The notes under the pieces are model-generated. The model saw nothing but the letters and a program-made list of their open reading frames with translations. It made no database searches and had not been told where the DNA came from. 42,417 nt of DNA from Minwuia sp. GTDB taxonomy: Bacteria > Pseudomonadota > Alphaproteobacteria > Minwuiales > Minwuiaceae. Every line of letters begins with the position of its first letter. Positions within the stretch are counted from its first letter, which is position 1. Shown piece after piece: positions 26,983 through 34,654 of the stretch. The position numbers were made by a program, and so were the translations under genes. The stretch covers positions 1-42,417 of the forward strand of contig JARGNO010000005.1 in NCBI GenBank assembly GCA_029213165.1, read 5' to 3'.

Positions 26983-27852
26983 ATGCTGACACGGGTTGAT
27001 CGGGTTCAATTGCTGGTGCCGGATCGCGCGCCGGTCGTGGATCGCTGGGTGGCCCTGCTGGGTGCCGAGCCTGCGCATACGGATGCCGTCGACAACCTCG
27101 GGGCACGCCGGACATCGCTGCGCCTGGGCAAGGGTTGGGTCGAGGTGCTGCAGCCTGACGGATCAGGCATTGCCGCCGACGCCCTTTCCGCGCGTGGCGC
27201 GCATCTTTTCTCCGCCGGAATGGCGACAGACGATCTGGATGGGCTGGTCGCAAGGCTCTCGGCAAGGGGTCAGACGACAGTGATGGAGAACGGCCAGGCC
27301 TTTCTCGCCCCGGACAGGTCCGGCAGCGCGGGACTTCGCGTCGTTTTCAGTCCGGACGAGGACCTGCCCGCAGTCGGCGATGTGGATTTTCTCTACGAGG
27401 TCACCCTGCTGACCGGAGATGCGGCGGGTGCCACGTCACGTATTGCCGACCTGTTCGGACTGGACCCCGAACATTTCGTCGACATCAACTCTCCTTCCTA
27501 TGGCTATGACGGTGTGCTGACACGGTTCCGGCCCGACACGCTGGACCGGTTCGAAGTCATCACCCCGACCGACCCTGCGAAGACCATGGGGCGGTTTCAT
27601 GCCAAGGTGGGCGACTGCTATTACATGGCGTTCGCTGAATCCGACTGCCTGCCACTGATCGAACAGCGCGCCCTGGCTCGCGGCGACGGGCATACGACGA
27701 AACCACCAGCAGCCACCCGGGGCGACAATGCCATCGACAGCATGTTCCTGCACCCCGACGCGCTGGGCGGCATGATGCTTGGCATTTCACGGCGGACACA
27801 GGCCTGGAGCTGGTCAGGACGCCCCGATTGGGTGAAGGAGGCAGCGCGATGA
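26983..27852 (+). CDS. VOC (glyoxalase/bleomycin-resistance) superfamily protein
   Basis: A 289-residue protein made of two VOC-like halves (about 1-125 and 128-285). The first opens with VDRVQLLVPDRAPVVDRWVALLGAE, a typical betaalphabetabetabeta start; the second with DVDFLYEVTLLTGDAAGATSRIADLFGLD. H- and E-type metal ligands are not clear enough to predict a reaction. GAAGGAG lies seven bases before the ATG. The stop overlaps the next start (ATGA), so it is coupled to the hydratase. It may be an isomerase, epimerase or dioxygenase for the pathway's intermediates, or a binding protein. Confidence 0.8.
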   Translation: MLTRVDRVQLLVPDRAPVVDRWVALLGAEPAHTDAVDNLGARRTSLRLGKGWVEVLQPDGSGIAADALSARGAHLFSAGMATDDLDGLVARLSARGQTTVMENGQAFLAPDRSGSAGLRVVFSPDEDLPAVGDVDFLYEVTLLTGDAAGATSRIADLFGLDPEHFVDINSPSYGYDGVLTRFRPDTLDRFEVITPTDPAKTMGRFHAKVGDCYYMAFAESDCLPLIEQRALARGDGHTTKPPAATRGDNAIDSMFLHPDALGGMMLGISRRTQAWSWSGRPDWVKEAAR

Positions 27853-28625
27853 GTGACCTGCTCAGGACGGAAGACAAGGAGGGCGTGCGACTGATGGTGA
27901 TCAACCGTCCCGATGCGCTGAATGCCCTGAACATGAACCTCTACGACGCCCTGCGTGACGGGCTGAGCGAGGCTGCGGCGCGCGACGATATCGCGGTGGT
28001 GGTGATCACGGGCGAAGGAAGGGCGTTCTGTGCAGGCACGGATCTCGGAGAACTGGCTGATCCACCCAGGCCGGATGACCACAGGCCCCATGGGTTCGAG
28101 CCCTTCATGGACACTTTGCAGACCTTCCCGAAGCCGCTGATCGCGGCGGTCAACGGCATCGGCATAGGTATCGGCCTGACGATGCTGCCCCATTGTGACC
28201 TGGTCCTGATGGCCGACAACGCGCGGCTGCGGGCACCATTCGTCGAGTTGGGGGTCACTGCGGAGGCCGGCAGCACCTTCCTGCTGCCGGCAGCCATCGG
28301 CTGGGCTGAAACGGCGCATCTGCTCTACACCGCCGGATGGATCGACGCCGACAAGGCCGTGGAGACCGGTCTCGCCTGGCGCAGGTTTCCGGACGCCCAG
28401 TTGATGCCTGAGGCAATGTCCCTCGCCCAGGAGATTGCCAGGATGCCCGTCAGTTCCCTGGTCGCGACAAAGAAGCTGCTGCTGGACGCACGCCTGTCAC
28501 AGGTCAATGAAGCACGGGCACGTGAGGTGCCGACCTTCCGCGGGCTGGTGGGCGGCCCTGCCAACCGCGAAGCCATCACCGCATTTCAGGAAAAGCGCAG
28601 CCCGGACTTCACCAAACTGCGCTGA
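27849..28625 (+). CDS. Enoyl-CoA hydratase/isomerase family protein
   Basis: A 258-residue crotonase-fold protein. The N-terminal motif NRPDALNALN (about 18-27) and the oxyanion-hole segment GEGRAFCAGTDLGEL (about 54-68) are clear. The second oxyanion segment reads AAVNGIGIGIGLTMLPHCDLVLM. The region FVELGVTAEAGSTFLLP carries the candidate catalytic acids. Crotonases hydrate, isomerise or cleave acyl-CoA esters; which applies is unknown. The start ATG 27849 overlaps the VOC gene stop. Being third in the TetR-controlled operon, it probably works on the CoA ester made after the dioxygenase step. Confidence 0.88.
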   Translation: MSDLLRTEDKEGVRLMVINRPDALNALNMNLYDALRDGLSEAAARDDIAVVVITGEGRAFCAGTDLGELADPPRPDDHRPHGFEPFMDTLQTFPKPLIAAVNGIGIGIGLTMLPHCDLVLMADNARLRAPFVELGVTAEAGSTFLLPAAIGWAETAHLLYTAGWIDADKAVETGLAWRRFPDAQLMPEAMSLAQEIARMPVSSLVATKKLLLDARLSQVNEARAREVPTFRGLVGGPANREAITAFQEKRSPDFTKLR

Positions 28626-28783
28626 AACCATGCGACGACCGAGGACGAACGGAGAGGAGTGGCCCAAAAGTCACCAATGCCCGCTCATGTTCCTGACTTA
28701 ACCGAAAATTATTGGATACAGAGGAGAATCGGATTCAGTTTGGGTGGGGGTTCAGTAACTGGTGACGAGTGAAGGAGTTCACC

Positions 28784-29065
28784 ATGTCCAGCCTTGAAGT
28801 GCAGACGAACCGGGATGAGAAATCCGATGCGTATCGTCTGGCGACCGCCGAAATCGTCTATCACATGCCCGACCAGCCGCATCACCTGCAGACATTTGTC
28901 TGGCAAACGCTGGACCTCGCGCCGGATTTTCCACGTGTGATGCAGTTCATTTCGACCTGGCGCGACGAGATCAAGGCAAATCTGCACTCTGTCCGGATTT
29001 CCAGCGGCGATACGGTGACCCCGGTCGTGATCAATCGCGCGAAGTTCGGTGTCTCCCTGCACTGA
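28784..29065 (+). CDS. usg: Usg family protein
   Basis: A 93-residue protein that I recognise as the alphaproteobacterial Usg family: YRLATAEIVYHMPDQP (18-32), LQTFVWQTLDLAPDFP (35-50) and the pair FISTWRDEIKANLHSVR (55-71) are its hallmarks. In other Alphaproteobacteria usg is named from its position beside tryptophan-biosynthesis genes, and its function is unknown. Here no trp genes are near; it stands alone after the enoyl-CoA hydratase gene, 158 bases downstream, and could have its own promoter. GAAGGAG six bases before ATG 28784 fixes the start. The last 35 bases overlap the convergent DUF4166 gene. Confidence 0.8.
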   Translation: MSSLEVQTNRDEKSDAYRLATAEIVYHMPDQPHHLQTFVWQTLDLAPDFPRVMQFISTWRDEIKANLHSVRISSGDTVTPVVINRAKFGVSLH

Positions 29066-30692
29066 CGGCCTCCTCCGGAACCAGCCATCCGCGATAGCGC
29101 ACCATCAGTTGCCCGGTGAGCGGCAGGTGCAGGGCAACATCGAAGTGAAACCGGTCGTTCAGGACTGACTCGCGCGACTCGCTGTGCGGCAGCGTGAACC
29201 TGGGGATCGGCAGCCCCAAGAACCGTCCGGCGATGACAGGGAAGTGCAACTCTTCGCCCGAGACGCCAAGCGCGATCAGGAAGCTGAATGGCCCGAACCG
29301 TTCCCAGACGCACCCCGCCCCACCGGGCCGCAGGTGAGACCGGAAACGCCGGTCACCGAACTGCCTGACCCACCTCTCACCGCCGTCCCGCCGCTGCATC
29401 GAAACCCGTACCGGAATCTCCCTGGCTGCCGGGGGAAACCCGAAGAAGGCAGCAGCCATACGCGCCAGCCACCCGGACCCGCGCGTCACCTGTGCTGTGC
29501 CGGTGAACACCTCGCCATCCCGGAATGCATGCAGTCGCCTGATCCGCGGCGGAAGACGCGGCCAGTCCTGGCGCAAGGCGTCCTCGAACAGACACGGGGT
29601 CAATGCTTCGTCGCGGCGAAACCGGATGCTCAGATCAGCCATCGCTGCCTCCGCTTCCGCCAGCGGGAACTCTGCCAGACAAGGCCTCGCGCCGGGGGCG
29701 CAGCCGTCGAACTGTCGCAACAGGGTCCGGGCAGGAATGGTCGGAACACAGGGCCCCTCCCCCGCCTCGGCGATCAACGTCCAGGTGCGGCGCAGGACCT
29801 GTCCGTTCACATGCCCCGTCACACTGACCACCATGCCGCCGCGATCCGAACCGAAGGGCGCCAGCAAACGCGCGAACAGCAAGGCCCCACTGACCTGCCA
29901 ACGCCTGATATTCCGGACTAGCCGGAGACGTCGCAACAGACCAAGACCCACCAGACCCAGGTTCAACAGCGAAAGCTCCATGCCTGCGCGGAACCGGACA
30001 GAGCGCGCGCCGGACCAGGCAGGCAGCAGCACCGTGTCCGGCACGCGCAACATCCACCCCCGCCGGGTGAAATCGTCCGTCAGACGGATGCTCTTGCTTT
30101 CCGACCAGTTCCGGGTCCCGACCCATTCGCCGCCGTGCCAGACCTTCAGGGGCGTTCCGGCCTGACGCATTATTGCCTCGACCACCGACCGGCCACGTGG
30201 CGCGCGGTTGCCGGGCAGGATTGCGATATCGACCAGCTCCAGATCCGTCATCCCATCCCGCAGCGCCGCCACGGCTGACGATGAGAGGGCAGGCACGCTG
30301 GAAACACCCGAAAGGATCACGCTTCCCGCCTGGCGCGCTGCGGCATCCAGCGCGCTGATTCCCGCCGTGAAGTCCGCGTCGTCCGAAAGGTCGAGATAAT
30401 GCAGCCCGTTCCCGACGCAGAATCGCGGCACCCGCCATGGATCATCCAGCGACGCCTGCATGGCCTGGAACGGGCCGGAGGCGTCAACCACGACCTCCAC
30501 CCCGGCATCCAGGATCGGGCCAAGGTTTCCGTCCCGGTCCAGCCGCAACCTCGGCATCGTATCCAGCGGTGCCGCCAACTTCGCCGGTCCGGCAGAACGA
30601 CCGGCCAGCGTGACCGCGTGGCCATCCCGATGCAGCAGTTCCGCAAGCCTGCTGCCGAAGACACCGGTCCCGCCGATGATCAGAACCTTCAT
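29031..30692 (-). CDS. NAD(P)-binding oxidoreductase with C-terminal DUF4166
   Basis: A 553-residue two-part protein. The N-terminal half (about 1-330) is a saccharopine-dehydrogenase-like Rossmann domain starting MKVLIIGGTGVFGSRLAELL, with VVDASGPFQ near 70-78. The C-terminal part (about 360-545) looks like DUF4166: RFRRDEALTPCLFEDALRQDWPRLP, then a repeated beta-rich pattern ending in HFDVALHLPLTGQLMVRYRGW. Function is unknown. The start ATG 30692 overlaps the stop of the preceding DCC gene (ATGA), so both are made together. Its 3' end overlaps usg by 35 bases. Confidence 0.78.
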   Translation of the reverse strand: MKVLIIGGTGVFGSRLAELLHRDGHAVTLAGRSAGPAKLAAPLDTMPRLRLDRDGNLGPILDAGVEVVVDASGPFQAMQASLDDPWRVPRFCVGNGLHYLDLSDDADFTAGISALDAAARQAGSVILSGVSSVPALSSSAVAALRDGMTDLELVDIAILPGNRAPRGRSVVEAIMRQAGTPLKVWHGGEWVGTRNWSESKSIRLTDDFTRRGWMLRVPDTVLLPAWSGARSVRFRAGMELSLLNLGLVGLGLLRRLRLVRNIRRWQVSGALLFARLLAPFGSDRGGMVVSVTGHVNGQVLRRTWTLIAEAGEGPCVPTIPARTLLRQFDGCAPGARPCLAEFPLAEAEAAMADLSIRFRRDEALTPCLFEDALRQDWPRLPPRIRRLHAFRDGEVFTGTAQVTRGSGWLARMAAAFFGFPPAAREIPVRVSMQRRDGGERWVRQFGDRRFRSHLRPGGAGCVWERFGPFSFLIALGVSGEELHFPVIAGRFLGLPIPRFTLPHSESRESVLNDRFHFDVALHLPLTGQLMVRYRGWLVPEEAVSAGRHRTSRD

Positions 30693-31153
30693 GGCAGCAG
30701 CCTGCGGCGCAGCTTCTCGTCCGGCACGGCGCACATGTCGGTTCGTCCGAACATGGCGTAGCGGTTGCGGGCAATCCGGCGATACAGCCAGTCCTGCAAA
30801 CCGCGCGGCAGCAAGGCCAACGGTGCAAGCAAGTGGCCTGGCCCGCCGATATCCCGACCCAGCAGGATGATTGCGGCCAGCGAGGTATGCGCAATGCCCT
30901 CACGCAGGTAGACCCAGGTTTCGGTGTCATCGGGGTCAAGCCCGAGATGGCGCAGCATGGCATGACCCAACGGGCTGTTCACGGGGCAGACGCGGATACC
31001 GAGACGGTGATCCAGTCGCGCGATCATGCGTGCGCCGCGCGTGCAGAGAACGCATTCACCATCCATGAAGGCCACGGGCGTCGCGTCGTCGAAGTCCGGC
31101 ACCTGCGGATCATGACGATAGCTGTAGGGACGGGATCGGACAGTCCTGTGCAT
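30689..31153 (-). CDS. DCC family thiol-disulfide oxidoreductase (DUF393)
   Basis: A 154-residue DUF393 protein. The defining DxxCxxC motif is D31-G-E-C34-V-L-C37. Downstream YRHD-like and LGRDIGGPG/WLYRRIARNRYAMFG segments match the family, which is predicted to have a thioredoxin-like fold and redox activity. The start is set at ATG 31153, the last ATG before the family core; a longer form from 31255 is possible but looks non-coding. It is coupled to the DUF4166 oxidoreductase, a pairing that suggests a joint redox or lipid-modifying role. Confidence 0.82.
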   Translation of the reverse strand: MHRTVRSRPYSYRHDPQVPDFDDATPVAFMDGECVLCTRGARMIARLDHRLGIRVCPVNSPLGHAMLRHLGLDPDDTETWVYLREGIAHTSLAAIILLGRDIGGPGHLLAPLALLPRGLQDWLYRRIARNRYAMFGRTDMCAVPDEKLRRRLLP

Positions 31154-31339
31154 GGGACCCGCGCGTTGCCAAGGCAGAGGCGTAGCCTGGACCCGACACT
31201 GCCCGCCGTGAACCGACCGATTGTCGCGGCATTGACCGGTCTGCGTGGGTCGCATCTCACTCAGGCCCTTTCCCGGGCTGGCAAGCGAGGCGGAACTGCG
31301 CTACGTCCGCCCGATACCGAATGCTGATCGAGAGTGACC

Positions 31340-32200
31340 ATGACCGATACCGACCTGCTGCCGACCCTGACCAGAATTGCGGAAGCACTGGAGCGGCTGT
31401 CGCCACCCGCAGCGGTACAGCCTGACACCGACGCGGCCAGCGCCTTCGTCTGGCATGCCAATCCGGACCAGCTGGATCCGGTGCCGAACGTCAATCACGT
31501 CGGAATGTCGCTGTTGCAGGGCATTGACCGGGTCCGGGATATCCTGACCGACAACACACGGCGTTTCGCCACCAACCTGCCGGCCAACAATGCGCTGCTG
31601 TGGGGCGCGCGCGGCATGGGCAAGAGTTCGCTGGTCAAGGCGGCCCACGCCGAGGTCAATCGCGAGACTGGCGGCAAGCTGATCCTGATCGAGATCCACC
31701 GGGAGGATATCGACTCCCTGCCCCGGCTGCTGCACGTGCTGCGCCCGCGCGAGGACCAGCGCTTCATCCTGTTCTGCGATGACCTGTCCTTCGACACCGA
31801 CGACACCAGCTACAAGTCGCTGAAGGCGGTGCTGGAAGGCGGCCTGGAGGGGCGCCCGGCCAATGTCATCTTCTACGCCACATCCAACCGTCGCCACCTG
31901 ATGCCGCGCGACATGATCGACAACGAACGCTCCACGGCCATCAACCCGGCGGAGGCGGTGGAGGAGAAGATCTCCCTGTCCGACCGCTTCGGCCTCTGGC
32001 TTGGGTTCCATACCTGCAGCCAGCAGGAATATCTCGCCATGGTGAACGGCTATTGCGCCGCCTATGGGCTGGAGATGGACCCGGAGACCCTGCGGCTCGA
32101 GTCGGTCGAATGGGCCACCACCCGTGGTGCCCGGTCAGGCCGCGTGGCCTGGCAGTACATCCAGGACCTGGCGGGCCGCCTCGGCAAGCCGCTGGGTTAG
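31340..32200 (+). CDS. DUF815 family AAA-type ATPase
   Basis: A 286-residue ATP-binding protein of the DUF815 family. The Walker A motif is GARGMGKSS (89-97); Walker B is FILFCDDLSF (about 137-146), and the sensor-1-like segment VIFYATSNRRHLMPRDM follows. The N-terminal 40 residues are a helical family-specific extension. The start is ATG 31340; a GTG two codons earlier is possible. The function is unknown; the AAA+ form suggests a remodelling or chaperone role. In several Alphaproteobacteria, as I recall, this gene lies near nlpD and yajC-secDF; here a toxin-like module lies between it and nlpD. Confidence 0.85.
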   Translation: MTDTDLLPTLTRIAEALERLSPPAAVQPDTDAASAFVWHANPDQLDPVPNVNHVGMSLLQGIDRVRDILTDNTRRFATNLPANNALLWGARGMGKSSLVKAAHAEVNRETGGKLILIEIHREDIDSLPRLLHVLRPREDQRFILFCDDLSFDTDDTSYKSLKAVLEGGLEGRPANVIFYATSNRRHLMPRDMIDNERSTAINPAEAVEEKISLSDRFGLWLGFHTCSQQEYLAMVNGYCAAYGLEMDPETLRLESVEWATTRGARSGRVAWQYIQDLAGRLGKPLG

Positions 32201-32271
32201 AACATCCAACTGCTGAACGCCCTGCCCTGACCCGTCCCGCCTGCCGGGTACTCATTTCACGTTGCTTGCCA

Positions 32272-32297
32272 TCCTGAGGGTTCCACAACCTTCAGGA
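32272..32297 (+). promoter_or_regulatory. Hairpin occluding the ribosome-binding site of the toxin-like gene
   Basis: TCCTGAGGGTT (32272-32282) pairs with AACCTTCAGGA (32287-32297) around loop CCAC: eleven base pairs, one of them G-U. The ribosome-binding site AGGAG (32294-32298) is in the right arm, eight bases before the GTG start at 32307, so folding would hide it. No T tract follows, so it is not a plain terminator, although it could slow read-through from the DUF815 gene. A role in keeping translation low is inferred. Confidence 0.55.
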
Positions 32298-32306
32298 GCA
32301 TGAACA

Positions 32307-34598
32307 GTGAATGTCGTTCCCTTCTGGCTGCATGACCGCATTGTCCCCGCCGACGCCAACGACCCGGTGGAAGTGCGCCGCCTCGGACAGGCGTTGCGCG
32401 ATGTGGGGGAAGCCCCTGTAGACTCATCCCGCCCCGCCGTCACCGATGCCGTGCGCAGGTTTCAGGACTCCCGGCGGCTGAAGGTCGATGGCGTGGCCAA
32501 GGTCAATGGGCCCACCGCCCAGCGCATCGCCGCCGAGCGCCACGCGCGCCAGACCGCTACCCGCCCCGCCCGCGCGCAGCGGGTGCTGGGTCAGCAGCAC
32601 GCCGTGCCGGTGCGCGACAGTGTCGGCGCAGGGGCCGCCAATCACCCCGATGACCGCACCAGCGCCATGCGCGCGCTGGCGCTTGGGGGCTACCTCTCCC
32701 GCTACGGCGCCCTCAATCCACGGCAGCTTGAAGCAGGTGCCACCGACCCCGAACTGGAGCGCGCGCTGCAACAGTTCCGCCGCAAGCAGGGGATCCGGGA
32801 GACAGGTCCCCTCACCCCCGGCAGCGAGAGCCTCGCCCTGCTGAACCGCATCACCGCGCCCCGGCTGCACGCATTTCTCGACGGGGACCCGACCAGTACC
32901 CCGCAGCCGCCGGAGAAGGCCGCAGCGGTCGTGCGCGACAGCCCGGACAGCCCCACCGCCCGCGTCGTCCCCTTCCGCGACGAGGCTCGGGAAGCCCATG
33001 AAGCCGAACAGGACCGGGAGATCGCCGCCCGTCAGGCGCAGCATGTGAAGCAGGCGATGGATGCGGTGGAACGCGGCGAGACCGAACCGCCCCCCTCACA
33101 ACGCCCGGACCCGGTTGCCCACGCCCTCAATGAAGACCACACCCTGAAGGACATGACCGAGAGACAGCTCGACCGTATCCGGCAGATAGCCGGGGAGTCG
33201 GATCTCGACCTGCTGGACGCCGCGACCCGTGACCGGGTGGGCCGCTACATGCGCGAGCATGAGCCGGACTTCCTGACCCCGCTGGAGCACAAGTTCCACG
33301 ACGGGGAGATCAGCCTGCAGCAGCTGGAACGGCAGGCGGAGATGCAGGCCCGCCAGGTCTCCACCCACGGCTCCAACCCCATCGCCGTGGCCCGGATGAA
33401 GGCAACGACGGAGGTCCTGAAGCAGGCCTATCTCAAAGAGGGCGCGACGGCGCAGGACACCGTCGCCAAGATCGAGAAGCTGATGGCGGGCGCCGGTCAG
33501 GGCGAGCCAGAGGTGCCGCTGCTTTTCGAGTTCTTCCCCGGCATTGGAGAAGCCCTCTCCGCCGCCGATGCCGCGAAGCATCTGGCACGGGCGCAGGCCG
33601 CGGACGCCGCCGGCAACACCGCCGAAGCCGACGCCGCCTGGAACGCCTTCGCCCTCGCCACCGCAGGCGCCGTCCCCTTCGTCGGCAAGGCCGTGAAACT
33701 GCTCCGCCACGTCAAACTGGTACGGAAGGCAGAGGAAGCCATCACCAGCGCCACCACCCCCATCCTGAACGCTATCGCCAAACAGCTGCGCAAGACCAAG
33801 GTCGTCCAGCAGGCCGAAAAGCTTGTTGACACCCAACGCGCACGCAAGGAAATCCTGGAGAGAGAAAAGGACTTCGGGAAGAAATTCGAGGCAAAGTCGG
33901 CGCGGGAAGTACTGGGTGACGACGCCTGGTCCAAACTCGACAAGGAGACGCAGACTGCGGTCGAAAAGACCTTCACGGACGTGAAGGGAAAACAGGGAGA
34001 AGTATTTCTCAAGCAGTTGATCAACCGTGCGGGCCTCGGAATGCCGATGAAGGGTACGAAATTTCAAAGGAAGGTGCACCTCGAAGTACCAGGAGCGACG
34101 AAGCCTCTCGAAAGACGATACGATGAGATCACGATTGGAGACATCAAACCCCTTCTCGGAGGGATGATCGTCAGGAGAACGAAAGGACCGAACGGTACCG
34201 GTTTCGAAATCAAGGTTGCATCCTCAAAGCTCAACTGCAACCAGAAGATCATCGACGACGCGATCATGGGCAACGAGGTGGGCATGTCATCTCCCTCAAG
34301 GAAAGCCGTCGCAGACGGTTACTCACTCCCCGATAACATTGATCATGTGAGGCAGTTGCGCATACCGCTCTGGTCAATCCCGAAAGATGATCTGGCGAGC
34401 GCCTTGCGCGTTGCGCTCCAGAAGAAACGAGTACCGGGTTCCGTGATTGACCAATTCGAGGAACGGCTCGACATTGCCTACAGGCTCCAAGCCAACCTGG
34501 AGGTAAACGGCAGAATCAATCTTGGTGATTCCGTGACTATCGCCGCTGTGCTTGGCGTGCCCTTGCTGCTGATCGAAGACGAGGCCACGGTCGACTGA
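32307..34598 (+). CDS. Polymorphic-toxin-like protein: peptidoglycan-binding-like repeats, pre-toxin region, candidate PD-(D/E)xK nuclease tip
   Basis: A 763-residue protein without a signal peptide. Two peptidoglycan-binding-like repeats are near 22-75 (VTDAVRRFQDSRRLKVDG) and 117-180 (LERALQQFRRKQGI). A charged helical stretch follows (225-395). Residues 405-475 resemble the hydrophobic pre-toxin region of secreted toxins: FFPGIGEALSAADAAKHLARA and GAVPFVGKAVKLL. The C-terminal domain (about 555-763) has E565 (KQGEVF), D606 (RRYDEI) and E634-x-K636 (FEIKVASS), an order fitting a PD-(D/E)xK nuclease. DNA coding the tip is less GC-rich (31/60 G+C at 34081-34140, 28/60 at 34201-34260) than the N-terminal part (46/60 at 32581-32640), pointing to an exchanged tip. 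The start is GTG 32307 after AGGAG. No family is recognised for certain; a phage-type structural protein is an alternative. Confidence 0.6.
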   Translation: MNVVPFWLHDRIVPADANDPVEVRRLGQALRDVGEAPVDSSRPAVTDAVRRFQDSRRLKVDGVAKVNGPTAQRIAAERHARQTATRPARAQRVLGQQHAVPVRDSVGAGAANHPDDRTSAMRALALGGYLSRYGALNPRQLEAGATDPELERALQQFRRKQGIRETGPLTPGSESLALLNRITAPRLHAFLDGDPTSTPQPPEKAAAVVRDSPDSPTARVVPFRDEAREAHEAEQDREIAARQAQHVKQAMDAVERGETEPPPSQRPDPVAHALNEDHTLKDMTERQLDRIRQIAGESDLDLLDAATRDRVGRYMREHEPDFLTPLEHKFHDGEISLQQLERQAEMQARQVSTHGSNPIAVARMKATTEVLKQAYLKEGATAQDTVAKIEKLMAGAGQGEPEVPLLFEFFPGIGEALSAADAAKHLARAQAADAAGNTAEADAAWNAFALATAGAVPFVGKAVKLLRHVKLVRKAEEAITSATTPILNAIAKQLRKTKVVQQAEKLVDTQRARKEILEREKDFGKKFEAKSAREVLGDDAWSKLDKETQTAVEKTFTDVKGKQGEVFLKQLINRAGLGMPMKGTKFQRKVHLEVPGATKPLERRYDEITIGDIKPLLGGMIVRRTKGPNGTGFEIKVASSKLNCNQKIIDDAIMGNEVGMSSPSRKAVADGYSLPDNIDHVRQLRIPLWSIPKDDLASALRVALQKKRVPGSVIDQFEERLDIAYRLQANLEVNGRINLGDSVTIAAVLGVPLLLIEDEATVD

Positions 34599-34617
34599 GC
34601 AGCAGAGCTCGACCTCT

Positions 34618-34651
34618 ATTGCCTGAGGCTGCAATCGCAGCCTCAGGCAAT
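34618..34651. terminator. Bidirectional intrinsic terminator between toxin-like and immunity-like genes
   Basis: A perfect 15-bp stem, ATTGCCTGAGGCTGC (34618-34632) with GCAGCCTCAGGCAAT (34637-34651), around the loop AATC. TTT follows on the plus strand; on the minus strand a short AT-containing stretch follows. It lies 20 bases after the toxin-like gene's stop and 4 bases after the stop of the convergent gene, so it can serve both. Confidence 0.85.
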
Positions 34652-34654
34652 TTG

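Noticed and set aside
30924-30945. Second copy of the GGTCAAGCCCGAG motif
   Set aside because: It lies within the DCC coding sequence and lacks the full palindrome, so it is probably coincidental.
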